Below are positions 14,694-23,055 of a DNA stretch of 38,432 bases, in pieces. The DNA is taken from positions 1-38,432 of the forward strand of contig SXND01000095.1 of the NCBI GenBank assembly GCA_005777235.1, written 5' to 3'. The first letter of the stretch is position 1; each line of letters begins with the position of its first letter. Below the pieces are notes generated by a model that saw nothing but the letters and a program-made list of their open reading frames with translations, searched no databases and was not told the origin of the DNA. Both the position numbers and the translations under genes were made by a program. The DNA is from Pseudomonadota bacterium (GTDB lineage: Bacteria; Tectomicrobia; Entotheonellia; Entotheonellales; Entotheonellaceae).

Positions 14694-15346
14694 TTGAGCT
14701 GGGCGCCACGAGACATATCCAGGAGTTGAATCAGTCGTTCGACCTGATCCGCCACAGCAGACATCTGCACGATTTCCTGTTTGATGTAGGGATCGAGCGG
14801 CAGACGCGCCAGAATGAAAAAGACCAGATCAATCGGACTCGCCAGGAGTCGGAGCGTGGTGCGTAATTCCGGGGCATGGACGCGTTGGAGATCCAAGAGA
14901 TCAAGGAACCGTTGCTTCATGATGGCGCTCTCGGCGGTGAGCGCTTGCCCGGGGGTATACGTAGGGCGCACCACCTCCACCGTGGCGCGGAGATAGGCAC
15001 GATCATCGTGGAAGTCCACCATGCGGATGCGTCCCATGCCCTGGATGACGATATCCATGCAATCGTTGGGTAAGCGGGAGGCGTGCACAATACGTCCAAA
15101 ACCAGCCACGGGGTAGGGACGCGGCGTCCCCGTCTCTTGCTCCCACCCTTTGCGCAAAAGCGCCACGGAGAGGTAGCGATCCCCTGCCAGACAATCCTGT
15201 ACCATCTCTTTATAGCGTTCTTCAAAGATAAAGAGGGGCAAACTGGTATTTGGGGTCAGCACGACATTCGGCAAGGGGAAAATGGGGAGGATCGCGGGGA
15301 TCTGTGAGCGATCTTCATAGGCAAATTCTTCCGACTCATCAGCCAT
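14690..15346 (-). CDS. Lon protease N-terminal (LON substrate-binding) domain protein
   Basis: A 218-residue stand-alone LON-SB (PUA-like) domain protein, without the AAA or protease parts of Lon. The start ILPIFPLPNVVLTPNTSLPLF, the IFEERYKEMV helix and the VAGFGRIVHASRLPND strand pattern are standard. A helical bundle fills residues 135-215 (TLRLLASPIDLVFFILARLP). Such proteins are widespread; their exact role is not established, with substrate recognition or adaptor functions proposed from the Lon domain. It is the last gene of a three-gene minus-strand operon, 25 bases after the nuclease-family gene. Confidence 0.88.
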   Translation of the reverse strand: MADESEEFAYEDRSQIPAILPIFPLPNVVLTPNTSLPLFIFEERYKEMVQDCLAGDRYLSVALLRKGWEQETGTPRPYPVAGFGRIVHASRLPNDCMDIVIQGMGRIRMVDFHDDRAYLRATVEVVRPTYTPGQALTAESAIMKQRFLDLLDLQRVHAPELRTTLRLLASPIDLVFFILARLPLDPYIKQEIVQMSAVADQVERLIQLLDMSRGAQLN

Positions 15347-15371
15347 ACTCGTACCCTCTGTGTGCCCGCCC

Positions 15372-15935
15372 TCACTTGGGGTCTGCGAAGTCCTCCGGGC
15401 GTAGCGTTTCTAGCCAAGCGCGCACGTTCTCCTTCTGGTCGAGAGCGCTCTCAGGGGGAGTGCGCGCTTCATCCCCTACCGCAAAATCGGCGCGTTTACC
15501 AGCCGTCTCCAGTACCGTATCGGCCACGTAAATGGGCGCCTGGAATCTGAGGGCCAAGGCCAGCGCATCGCTGGGGCGTGCATCCGCCACCATCGTGGTC
15601 TCTTGACGCGTGACATAGATCTGCGCGTAATAGGTATTGTCACGCGCGGCATCAACCACCACTTTCTCGATCCGGGCTTGCAAGCCTTGCAAGAGGTTGT
15701 AGAGCACGTCATGAAGCACCGGGCGTGGTGCCGGGGTACGGTTGAGCTCGCGAAAGATGGCCATCCCTTCCCACATCCCGATAAAAATGGGCAGAACCCG
15801 TTCGCCCCGCTCCTCTACCAGCGTGACCACCGCTGCACCTTTTGATTGATCAAAGAGCACTGTGCCAATACGCATCTGCTGCAACGTGCGCTCCTTTGCA
15901 TGCGTGTCCCACCCACTGTCTATGGTAGCGCTCAT
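15372..15935 (-). CDS. Bifunctional nuclease family protein (BFN/DUF151)
   Basis: A 187-residue member of the DUF151/BFN family. Diagnostic segments are VVTLVEERGERVLPIFIGMWEGMAI (the conserved LPIxIG strand), then ARPSDALALALRFQAPIYVA (the RPSDAxxLA signature). Some relatives have been reported to have RNase and DNase activity; the biological role in bacteria is poorly defined. The first ATG (15935) was chosen because it overlaps the stop of the upstream propeller gene as ATGA, implying translational coupling; an internal Met21 at 15875 would still keep the whole domain. Confidence 0.85.
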   Translation of the reverse strand: MSATIDSGWDTHAKERTLQQMRIGTVLFDQSKGAAVVTLVEERGERVLPIFIGMWEGMAIFRELNRTPAPRPVLHDVLYNLLQGLQARIEKVVVDAARDNTYYAQIYVTRQETTMVADARPSDALALALRFQAPIYVADTVLETAGKRADFAVGDEARTPPESALDQKENVRAWLETLRPEDFADPK

Positions 15936-16954
15936 GCCAGTAAGGGTCGACCCTCGACACCCAAAGCGAGTTTATAGACAGCACTATTATCCGTCAGAAA
16001 CAGGTCGCCGTGCTTCCCGAACGCCAAGCCAACGAGGCCAGTCCCTGCAATCACACGGGTCATCGTCCCTTGCGGGGTTATGCGGACCACCCCGCCCTCC
16101 CCCTCAGTGTGCGCCACGACATACACATTCTGCGCGGTATCGAAAGCCAAACCCTGGGCGCGCCCGAGACCACTCCCCACAGTGTGTACGCTCCCATCGG
16201 GGGTAATCCGCACGAGGTGATCGGTGCCGGATGGCCGCGGGTAGCTGACATATAACGTCTCGTCCGCGCCAAACGCTAGATGATAGGCCGTCATACTGGG
16301 TTCAAGACGCGCAAACACGCGCGGGCGGCCTTGCCGTGTCACCTGGAAGATCGTCCCACGTCGGTCGCCCACATACAGCTGTCCCTCGGTATCAAACGCG
16401 AGACCGGTGGCGGTGCCGAGTTCGGTGGCAAATGCCGTGGCCTGGCCTTGCGTATCGACCCGGTAGACCATCCCTTCATGGCGACTGCTAACGTAGAGCA
16501 TCCCATCTGGTCCGAAGGCCAGACCCGTAGGATTGGCAATCCCCGAGCCAAAGGGCGTGACCTCACCCGCTGGGGTAATTTTGTAGAGCGAGACGGGTAC
16601 CTGCCGACCTTTGGTTCCGCTGATGGTTGTATACACGTTTCCGTGGGTGTCGACCGCTGGGCTAGCAACGGGATGCAAATTATCCGCCAGGCGGGTGGCC
16701 GTGACAAACGGCAGGGCATTACTCAGCGTGTTCCCCTGCGCAATCTGGATACTGGCATGATCAGCGCTCTCAGGCACGAGGCCTAAGACCATGGTTGGCG
16801 TCGTGAGCACGGGACGCGTGGCGCTTGACCCGAACACGACACGGCAGATGGACAAGGTGTCAATATCCAAACCAGAGCACGACAGGTGTAGCTGCCCGCC
16901 GTGCACACCAGCCTGGGGGGTAACAGTATGGAGTGTAATTGGGGTCGTGGTCAT
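15932..16954 (-). CDS. IPT/TIG-like domain plus NHL/SMP-30-type beta-propeller protein
   Basis: A 340-residue protein. Residues about 5-85 look like an IPT/TIG beta-sandwich (ITLHTVTPQAGVHGGQLHLS). From about 90 on, six or so blades repeat the pattern G-L-A-F-x-x-x-G-x-L-Y-V (PTGLAFGPDGMLYVSS, ATGLAFDTEGQLYVGD, AQGLAFDTAQNVYVVA, LVGLAFGKHGDLFLTD), each about 42 residues, as in NHL and SMP-30/gluconolactonase-like propellers. No signal peptide is visible. Function could be binding or a lactonase-type enzyme; no metal-binding set was identified. It heads a coupled operon with the BFN and LON-domain genes and diverges from the zorA-like gene. Confidence 0.78.
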   Translation of the reverse strand: MTTTPITLHTVTPQAGVHGGQLHLSCSGLDIDTLSICRVVFGSSATRPVLTTPTMVLGLVPESADHASIQIAQGNTLSNALPFVTATRLADNLHPVASPAVDTHGNVYTTISGTKGRQVPVSLYKITPAGEVTPFGSGIANPTGLAFGPDGMLYVSSRHEGMVYRVDTQGQATAFATELGTATGLAFDTEGQLYVGDRRGTIFQVTRQGRPRVFARLEPSMTAYHLAFGADETLYVSYPRPSGTDHLVRITPDGSVHTVGSGLGRAQGLAFDTAQNVYVVAHTEGEGGVVRITPQGTMTRVIAGTGLVGLAFGKHGDLFLTDNSAVYKLALGVEGRPLLA

Positions 16955-17222
16955 AGAGATGTTACAATGCCTACGGATTCATGATTACACACAGATAAGC
17001 CGATATGGAGCCCTAAGCATAGCATGATGAGGCAGGTAAGAACAGCATTTCTTCCAGAGGGGAGATAGATGACATCTTACCGAACACCTGGCCAGCCTGG
17101 TGCAACGGGCGCCTACCCTCTGTCGGCTCTCCTACCATTGCCTCGAGATAGAGGAAAACAGTCTTCGAGACAAGATCTATCTCTGCTCTTTGTACACTGC
17201 CTTGATCGAGAGGAAATGTGGC

Positions 17223-19199
17223 GTGCCTGCTCTCTTGACGACTGCCCTGCTCAAAGCGCCGTGGGTGATCGGTGGCATTACTGCACCACGTTTCATCTGG
17301 CTGGCTGCGTTCCTCATTTTTGCTGGGACGATGGCCTGTCTCTTCCGCTTGTGGTCGGTAGTCCGTCGTGAGGAGCGTGTGTATCACGACTTGCGGCGCC
17401 AGCTGGCCGACCTCCAGCCGACAGACGGCGCGGCGTTGCGAGATGGTGTGGCCTCCAGCGTCTACAGCGCGATGCAGGAGGTGTTTCTGCAGCGGGCGTC
17501 CGTCGCCCCAGTCCTGGTATCAGCGTGGCGTCGTTTCGCAATGCAGACGGTGCTGCGGCGTGATGCCGCGGGGCAGGAGCGCCTCTGGGCTTCAGAGAGT
17601 GCCGAGACGGTCTTCAACGATGCGACGGTGGTCGAGCCGCGGGTGAACCGCGGCTTCTTTGCCGCTATCCCTGGGATCGTGACGGGAGCAGGCTTGCTCT
17701 TTACCTTCCTGGCCATTTTGGTTGCCCTGCTCGACGTGACGCTAGAAAATGAGCAGTTCCGCGGCCTGGACACCCTGATCAGCGGCCTGTCTGGCAAATT
17801 CCTGTCCTCGATTGCCGCGTTAGCGGGCGCCACCGTATACTTGCTCTGCGAGCGCCGCCTGTCCCATCGCCTGAGCCAGGGGGTGTACAGCCTGGCTGTG
17901 ACCATTGATGAGCTGATACCACGGCTGACGCCCACCAGGCTCCTGATGGCCATGCAGGAGCATCTGGCCGCTCAGGCCGTGACCTTGCAACAGCTCCCAA
18001 ACGAGCTCACCAGCGCCGTACGCCAAGGTGTCAGCGCCGGCATGGGACCAACGCTCGACCGTATGGCCCAGACTGTGGAGTCATTGAGCCAGCGCCTGCA
18101 AGGGGCTGAGGTCGAGCGTGCCGAAGCGACCACTGGGACACTCCAGGAATTGCTCCAGCAACTGGGGCAATCGCTCAGCGTCACGCTGACGGACATGAGC
18201 GACCGTTTTTCGCATACGCTCTCCCACTCCGCCACCCAAGAATTTGAGAGTATCGCCAAGGCACTCGGCGGCTCGGCGCAACTCCTCGCCGATATGAATA
18301 CACAGTTTCTCACCTCGCAAGCTGCCTTTACCACTCTAGTGGATCTGACGAAACAGAACACCGTCGAGCACATGGCGCTTGGCAAGACGCAGGTGGAAGA
18401 GCTGACGGCGGTGTTGCGCGAGATGGTAACCCAGATGCACGATGCCGCGGGCTTATCCGTCAATAATATGGCGGCCACCCTCACCGCGGTCGTCCACGAT
18501 CTCTCCACACAGGTGGCGGGCATGGGCGAACGCATGAGTCAGACCGTGACCGCCAATACCGGGCGTGCCACCGAGGCTACAGCAGCCATGATGGGGCGGG
18601 TGGACCAATGGTCGGCGCACAGCACTCAGCAGTTAGCCCAGCTCATTGAAAAACACCAAGCGCATCTGGAGCGCGTGCAAGATGTGGAGCGGACGCTCGA
18701 TACCACCCTGGCGCAATTTAAGAGCGCCTTGAGCGAATATGCCACCGTCACCGCCGGGCTGAAGAGCGTCTCCACCCAGACGGCCATGATGGTCACGGCG
18801 GCCACGGCGTCTATGCAGCATCTCCAGACCACGGGAGACGGGCTGGAGCGGGTCGCCAAGCTGGTCACCACCCAGGCGGACCGCTTAAGCCAATCGCACT
18901 ATCAACAGGATGAGGCGCAACAGCATCTGGTCGTCACGATGCAGCGCTATCAACAGATCTTTCAGGAGGTCGAACTCACGGCGAGCAAACTCCTGGACCA
19001 GATCGAGCAGCAACTACGCCGTTACATGACGACGACGCAGGAAGGATTCCAGCAATTGACCGACACGGCCGATGAACACTTTGCCAATGCTTCCAAACAC
19101 CTGGGTGCGACGGTCACCGGCTTGGACGAGCATTTGCAGGATTTGACCGACATCTTGGAGCGTCTCGGACGTTTTGGAGGTGGAAATGGCCGTGTCTAA
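17223..19199 (+). CDS. zorA: ZorA-like MotA/TolQ/ExbB proton-channel protein with long coiled-coil tail
   Basis: A 658-residue inner-membrane protein. One helix lies at about 20-42. A MotA/ExbB-type pair follows: IPGIVTGAGLLFTFLAILVA (about 148-167) and, after LISGLSGKFLSSIAALAGAT, a helix to about 209. These match the P-G-I-x-T-G-x-G and A-F/K-F-x-S-S-I-x-G patterns of ZorA. The remaining 400 residues are Gln/Thr/Glu-rich helix and coiled coil, as in the long cytoplasmic tail of ZorA. With ZorB it should form an ion-driven rotary motor that signals phage infection. The GTG at 17223 follows GAGAGGA by 8 bases; a GTG at 17100 gives 41 more residues with no ribosome site. Its stop overlaps the next gene by 14 bases. 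The tail could be mistaken for a chemoreceptor, but there is no receptor hairpin signature. Confidence 0.82.
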   Translation: MPALLTTALLKAPWVIGGITAPRFIWLAAFLIFAGTMACLFRLWSVVRREERVYHDLRRQLADLQPTDGAALRDGVASSVYSAMQEVFLQRASVAPVLVSAWRRFAMQTVLRRDAAGQERLWASESAETVFNDATVVEPRVNRGFFAAIPGIVTGAGLLFTFLAILVALLDVTLENEQFRGLDTLISGLSGKFLSSIAALAGATVYLLCERRLSHRLSQGVYSLAVTIDELIPRLTPTRLLMAMQEHLAAQAVTLQQLPNELTSAVRQGVSAGMGPTLDRMAQTVESLSQRLQGAEVERAEATTGTLQELLQQLGQSLSVTLTDMSDRFSHTLSHSATQEFESIAKALGGSAQLLADMNTQFLTSQAAFTTLVDLTKQNTVEHMALGKTQVEELTAVLREMVTQMHDAAGLSVNNMAATLTAVVHDLSTQVAGMGERMSQTVTANTGRATEATAAMMGRVDQWSAHSTQQLAQLIEKHQAHLERVQDVERTLDTTLAQFKSALSEYATVTAGLKSVSTQTAMMVTAATASMQHLQTTGDGLERVAKLVTTQADRLSQSHYQQDEAQQHLVVTMQRYQQIFQEVELTASKLLDQIEQQLRRYMTTTQEGFQQLTDTADEHFANASKHLGATVTGLDEHLQDLTDILERLGRFGGGNGRV

Positions 19200-19971
19200 C
19201 GACGGGCATGCGGGCCTGTCGAGTTCCCTCACGGATCTGATGACCTCGTTGGCCGTCATTTTTATTTTGTTGCTGGTGGCTTCCCATAATAATAAGCAGC
19301 AGCAGGTCAACATCAGCCAGCAGCAGCTCGATGAAACACGGGTGCGCTTCGAGGCCTCCCAACAGGAGTTACACCAGGCACAACAACAGACGCATGCCAC
19401 GCGGCACAACATCCTCCTGGCCCTCCGGCAGGCACTCGATGTCTTCAGCGCGCAGGGCGTCAAGGCGGACGCTGACCCGCGTGATCCCCTCGGTCTGCTG
19501 GTCTTGGTGCCCGAAGGGCTGTTAGAGTTTGCGGTCAATCGCGACACGATCCCCGCAGGCGGCTTAACCTTTTTGCGTCATTTTACGCCCAAACTGGCCG
19601 CCACGATTTGTGCCGAGACCTTCCGCGATGAGATCAACACCATCGTGATTGAGGGACACACCGACTCCTCAGGGAGCGATGCGATCAATTTACCACTGAG
19701 TCAGGCCCGCTCCATGGCAGTCGTCCAGGAAAGTTTGGCCCTTTTGCAGCCTGATCCCACACTGCGCTCGTGTTTTCTCACCTTTTTGTCTGCGAGTGGC
19801 CGCGGCAGTAGTGAACCGTGGCGCGACCTCGCAGGCAAGGAAGATAAAGCGCGCAGTCGGCGGGTGGTGTTTAAAATCCGGGTGCGTTCGCTGGAGCAGC
19901 GTCAGTTACACGAGGTGCTCAGTGCCTACACGCCCCCCATAGCAGGGAGACCGTCCAATGGCCACCAATGA
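19186..19971 (+). CDS. zorB: ZorB-like MotB/OmpA-domain stator protein
   Basis: A 261-residue partner of the ZorA-like protein. The single helix SSSLTDLMTSLAVIFILLLV (12-31) carries the ion-carrying Asp17 in the T/A-D-L-M-T pattern shared by MotB and ZorB. A Gln-rich coiled linker (36-75) leads to an OmpA/MotB peptidoglycan-binding domain with IVIEGHTDSSGS (153-164), NLPLSQARSMAV (168-179) and SRRVVFKIR near the end. It would anchor the motor in the cell wall. The ATG at 19186 follows GGAGG by 5 bases and overlaps the zorA-like gene; its own stop overlaps the zorC-like start by 14 bases. The tight coupling argues for one complex. Confidence 0.85.
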   Translation: MAVSNDGHAGLSSSLTDLMTSLAVIFILLLVASHNNKQQQVNISQQQLDETRVRFEASQQELHQAQQQTHATRHNILLALRQALDVFSAQGVKADADPRDPLGLLVLVPEGLLEFAVNRDTIPAGGLTFLRHFTPKLAATICAETFRDEINTIVIEGHTDSSGSDAINLPLSQARSMAVVQESLALLQPDPTLRSCFLTFLSASGRGSSEPWRDLAGKEDKARSRRVVFKIRVRSLEQRQLHEVLSAYTPPIAGRPSNGHQ

Positions 19972-21310
19972 GCCAGGGGTAGCCTTACACGCAGCGCTGC
20001 GCCGTCTGCTACAGACTGGGCAGGAGCTCCGCAACAGCGCGAAACAGCCCTTGACTCCAGACTTCCCAGGCTTGCGCAACCTCATGGCTGCCTTGACAGC
20101 GCAAGCAGCAGTGCGGCCACGCCATTGTCCGGCGTCCTATAGGTTGGCCTGGGAATCGTACCTAGTGGATACGCAGCATCCACTGTCGGCGCGGGCGGTA
20201 CGGTATCTGTGTTGGGAGCCAACCGTGGCCACCACGGAGCGCTTCCAGCACTATCTCGACGCGGAAGTTGGGGTGCTGAGTGCGCGGACATTCCAGGGTC
20301 TGGTCTGGTGTTGCCATATGTGCTGGTCGGCAGAGTTTGCGTCTAGCGCCGTGGCACGGCAGATCCACCGACGCCTCGTGACCTCGACAGGAACCGATGG
20401 GATGCTCGGACGCTGGCGCCAACACGCCGACGTGCTCGTCGGGCCTGCGGGGCCCCGGGCACTCGCTGCGGCCCTTGTGGCCCAGCGTGTCCCCGTTGCC
20501 ACCTGGTGTCAGGCCTGGGGCATTGATGAGCACTCGCCCTACGTCCTGGCGGTGCTACGCTCCGCGTTGTCGCAGTGCATGCACGCCATGGAGGAAGAAG
20601 CGGCCTTGCGTGCCTACCTGCTCACCACGCTCTTGCCGTGGTCGCAGTGGCCGACCCCAGATTTCCACGCCGCCATGGGGGCGACAATCCTGCATCCGGT
20701 GACCACGGTCACCGCCGACATGCCGGAACGTTTGATGACACTCGCCCTAGCCGATCCGCGTCTTGGGGATGTGCGTCTCCCCTCGCAACACGCACACTGG
20801 CGTACGGTGCCACAGGCAGCACAACAACAGGTCTTATGCTGGCTGTCACGCGCTGACATGACATTTTTCTTTGATGAGGTCTTGCCGGAAAGTAAAGACC
20901 AGGAAGAACGGAAAACTTTCTGGCTACGCTACGCGCCGCGTGTCCTACGCTCCCGGCCACTGTTGAATGAGTCCGACAGTGTGCGTCTGGCCTCTCGGCT
21001 ACGCCACATGCCAGAGATGACTGTGCATTTTGGCCATAGCCGCGGGAACGCCAGTGCCTTTCTACTCGATTTTGGCGCGGTGATCATGGTCCAAGTGAGT
21101 GACGTGGGCGCTGCCTGCTATGTGTATGGCAAACGCAGTTTTGAACGACTGGTGCCTGATTTCTGGCAGTCGGCGCCCTTTGTCCTGGAGGCACTGCTCG
21201 TCACGCAGCACGCCGCTATGATCTTTTACCATGCAACGTGGGAAAAAGAGATGACGGAAACGTTAGCCTTATGTGACATCCAGGCGACCTACACCACCGC
21301 GGCACGATAG
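19958..21310 (+). CDS. zorC: EH_Signature domain protein (ZorC-like)
   Basis: A 450-residue soluble protein. The N-terminal half is helical with no known motif. The second half fits the EH_Signature domain of ZorC: LADPRLGD (264-271), W281, VLCWLSRADMTFFFDEVLP (292-310), DQEERKTFWLRYAPRVL (314-330), FLLDFGAVIMVQVSDVGAACYVY (as two adjoining strands, 368-390) and FYHATWEKEM (423-432), which together supply the conserved Glu and His (probably Glu316 or Glu317, and His425). ZorC binds DNA and acts as effector in Zorya type I. AGGGAGA precedes the ATG. The next gene expected, the large ZorD helicase, is absent: the following DNA holds a small minus-strand gene. Identification rests on motif layout and gene order. 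Confidence 0.75.
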   Translation: MATNEPGVALHAALRRLLQTGQELRNSAKQPLTPDFPGLRNLMAALTAQAAVRPRHCPASYRLAWESYLVDTQHPLSARAVRYLCWEPTVATTERFQHYLDAEVGVLSARTFQGLVWCCHMCWSAEFASSAVARQIHRRLVTSTGTDGMLGRWRQHADVLVGPAGPRALAAALVAQRVPVATWCQAWGIDEHSPYVLAVLRSALSQCMHAMEEEAALRAYLLTTLLPWSQWPTPDFHAAMGATILHPVTTVTADMPERLMTLALADPRLGDVRLPSQHAHWRTVPQAAQQQVLCWLSRADMTFFFDEVLPESKDQEERKTFWLRYAPRVLRSRPLLNESDSVRLASRLRHMPEMTVHFGHSRGNASAFLLDFGAVIMVQVSDVGAACYVYGKRSFERLVPDFWQSAPFVLEALLVTQHAAMIFYHATWEKEMTETLALCDIQATYTTAAR

Positions 21311-21388
21311 CATGATTTTGTGGACCACAGCGAGGCGCAGGTCAAGTGGCCGCTCGCAGAGAGGCCACTGTGCATGACCGGGCTAGAC

Positions 21389-21676
21389 TTACACCCCTTG
21401 ACGCTGGGACCGTTTCGAGGCTTTGAGGGGATTGACACGCTGGGCCGATGGTTGCACTTCGCTCTTGGCATGCGTGGCGAAATTGCAGCGCCCGAAGACC
21501 CACTTGGAGGCTGGATCCGCATAGAGCTGGCAAAAGTTACCCGTGGCCTGCTCGGTGACATAGCCGCAGCCCTCGCAGGAGTCGATCACCGGATGGCAAG
21601 CGCCACCGTTGAAGCTGCAGCCCGTTTTTTTCATAAAAACACAGTTGGTACCTGGTTTAATCGTGGTACATTCCAT
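21389..21676 (-). CDS. PxxKW family cysteine-rich protein
   Basis: A 95-residue Cys-rich protein. Eight Cys occur in the first two thirds (MECTTIKPGTNC, GCSF, GACHP, SCEGCGYV, FCQLY, RCNFA), then the name-giving PASKW (Pro55-Trp59 region) and the C-terminal VNPLKASKR. This arrangement matches the PxxKW family I know from deltaproteobacteria and other anaerobes; its function is not established, though the Cys pattern suggests metal or Fe-S binding. It faces the zorC-like gene tail to tail. An overlapping plus-strand frame (21320-21706) shows no family features and is rejected. Confidence 0.8.
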   Translation of the reverse strand: MECTTIKPGTNCVFMKKTGCSFNGGACHPVIDSCEGCGYVTEQATGNFCQLYADPASKWVFGRCNFATHAKSEVQPSAQRVNPLKASKRSQRQGV

Positions 21677-21775
21677 CGTTACAGTCTACCTCTCTCTTGC
21701 TACTAAGCAACAATCATCCTAGGATGGAGTATGATAAAGGCTTCCTCTGGGGAAGACAAGCGTTTTCCGGCTCTC

Positions 21776-22558
21776 TCAGACAATAAAGGCCCGCTTCTCA
21801 CGATAGAGGGCGCGATTGCGCTCGTGCAGCTCCCGCAACTGTGTGATCGAGGCCGTAGGCATTAAGTGGTGTTCAAGGTGAAAAAAGCTATTGAACGTGA
21901 GAGTATTGAGCAGACGATTGGTCAGCGTGCGCGAGGTACGGTATCGCGCTGCCTCACAGCCATAATGCTCAATCAGATTGCGTATGCCAATCAAGAATAC
22001 CGTGCCGATATACACTGGCAAGGCCCAGAAGAAGAGCATAGTTGATAACATCCCTCCCAGCCATCCCAGCGCAAACAGACTGTAAATACCAGCAGTAAAG
22101 AGTAGATAATTGCGCACCAAACGTTGGCGGTCACGGTGCTGTGTGATATGCCGCACGTACCAACGCACCGCATGATATGGCCAGACGATCATGTACCACA
22201 AGGGATGGTAATATGTCCCATCTGGCTTGAGGGTACACACAGGGTCCACCTCGGGAATCTGCACAAAGCGATGATGTTGGAGATGCACGGTCTTAAACGT
22301 GTGAAAGTAGACGAGATTAAGCGGACAGAGTACGTGCCCCACCCAGACGTTGGTGCGAGCCCGCGTAAAAATGTTATTGTGCGTCAGCTCGTGAATAATG
22401 CCATAAAAAAAGAGATGGAGAATACTTAACGGCGCAAGAAACCAGGAGGCAAAGCTGGTGTCTTGCCAAAGCAGTGCCGCGGTGAGCGTCACACCATACA
22501 ATCCAGTTGTGCTCAGCAGAATACGAAATTTTTGTGCATCCTTGATCCACGCATGCAT
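21776..22558 (-). CDS. Membrane fatty acid desaturase (di-iron, three His boxes)
   Basis: A 260-residue integral membrane di-iron oxygenase. The three histidine boxes are HELTH (56-60), HLQHH (92-96) and HLEHH (227-231), with an extra His at EHYG (198). Hydrophobic segments flank them at about 12-30, 38-55, 150-172 and 176-192. This is the fatty acid desaturase/carotenoid ketolase superfamily; it would use O2 and reduced electron carrier to desaturate or hydroxylate a lipid. It lies 82 bases downstream of the FmdB-type gene on the same strand. The exact substrate cannot be read from sequence. Confidence 0.88.
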   Translation of the reverse strand: MHAWIKDAQKFRILLSTTGLYGVTLTAALLWQDTSFASWFLAPLSILHLFFYGIIHELTHNNIFTRARTNVWVGHVLCPLNLVYFHTFKTVHLQHHRFVQIPEVDPVCTLKPDGTYYHPLWYMIVWPYHAVRWYVRHITQHRDRQRLVRNYLLFTAGIYSLFALGWLGGMLSTMLFFWALPVYIGTVFLIGIRNLIEHYGCEAARYRTSRTLTNRLLNTLTFNSFFHLEHHLMPTASITQLRELHERNRALYREKRAFIV

Positions 22559-22640
22559 GTGTTTTCCTCCTCTCCCCAGGTTCTGCGGTCTTGCCTACCC
22601 TCTGCGCTGCAGTGACGGTCCGCCACTGAGGTTACGGCGC

Positions 22641-22838
22641 TCAGCGGAATGCCGCAGCCCCCGTGTTTCCCGTGACGTTCGCGGCGGTACCAGCCTGGGT
22701 GCTAAACGTCGAAAACACTTTCGTGGTCTGCACGCTGCCGCATGCTGGGCATGGCGTGGGAGCGCCGCCCTGCTGGCGGAAGGTCAAGCGCTCGAATATC
22801 CTCTCACATGTCTCACAAACGTATTCAAAAATGGGCAT
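22641..22838 (-). CDS. FmdB family zinc ribbon protein
   Basis: A 65-residue FmdB-type putative regulatory protein. It starts MPIFEYVCETCERIFERL and has a second knuckle CPACGS, giving a C-x2-C...C-x2-C zinc ribbon; a Ser/Thr/Ala-rich tail follows. Family role is unclear, named after a regulator of formamidase genes in Methylophilus. It sits upstream of the desaturase gene. Confidence 0.85.
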   Translation of the reverse strand: MPIFEYVCETCERIFERLTFRQQGGAPTPCPACGSVQTTKVFSTFSTQAGTAANVTGNTGAAAFR

Positions 22839-22906
22839 AGACTTCTCCTGTGCTAGAGTTTAGTGCCTTCACCGAGCTGTTGTGCCAGTTGCTGTCCCTT
22901 GGGATC

Positions 22907-22958
22907 GCCGGGCTCCAGCCCGGCTTCCGTAGCTACGCTGGCGCGTGGCGCTCCCAGG
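22907..22958. repeat. Cloverleaf-type inverted repeat, divergent copy
   Basis: Hairpin GCCGGGCT/AGCCCGGC (22907-22924), then palindrome CGTAGCTACG (22928-22937), then GCGCTCCCAGG (22948-22958), which is identical to the right arm of the repeat at 6595-6653. The left outer arm (about 22897-22908) is only partly conserved. It lies in the gene-free gap before the GT9 gene. Confidence 0.55.
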
Positions 22959-23055
22959 AGACGTCGCACATGCACTCGGTTGAGGCACTAGTGGCCATGA
23001 TCATGTCGCGTGCCCATGGTGGTACGTTGTCGCGTCGGACACAAGCCTACGCAGA

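Noticed and set aside
17223-19199. Reading the zorA-like protein as a methyl-accepting chemotaxis protein
   Set aside because: The coiled-coil tail resembles one superficially, but there is no HAMP domain or receptor hairpin tip, and the MotA-like helices plus the ZorB and ZorC neighbours fit better.
21320-21706. 128-codon plus-strand frame after zorC, considered as an extra Zorya component
   Set aside because: The opposite strand encodes the recognisable PxxKW Cys-rich family; the plus-strand product lacks any motif.
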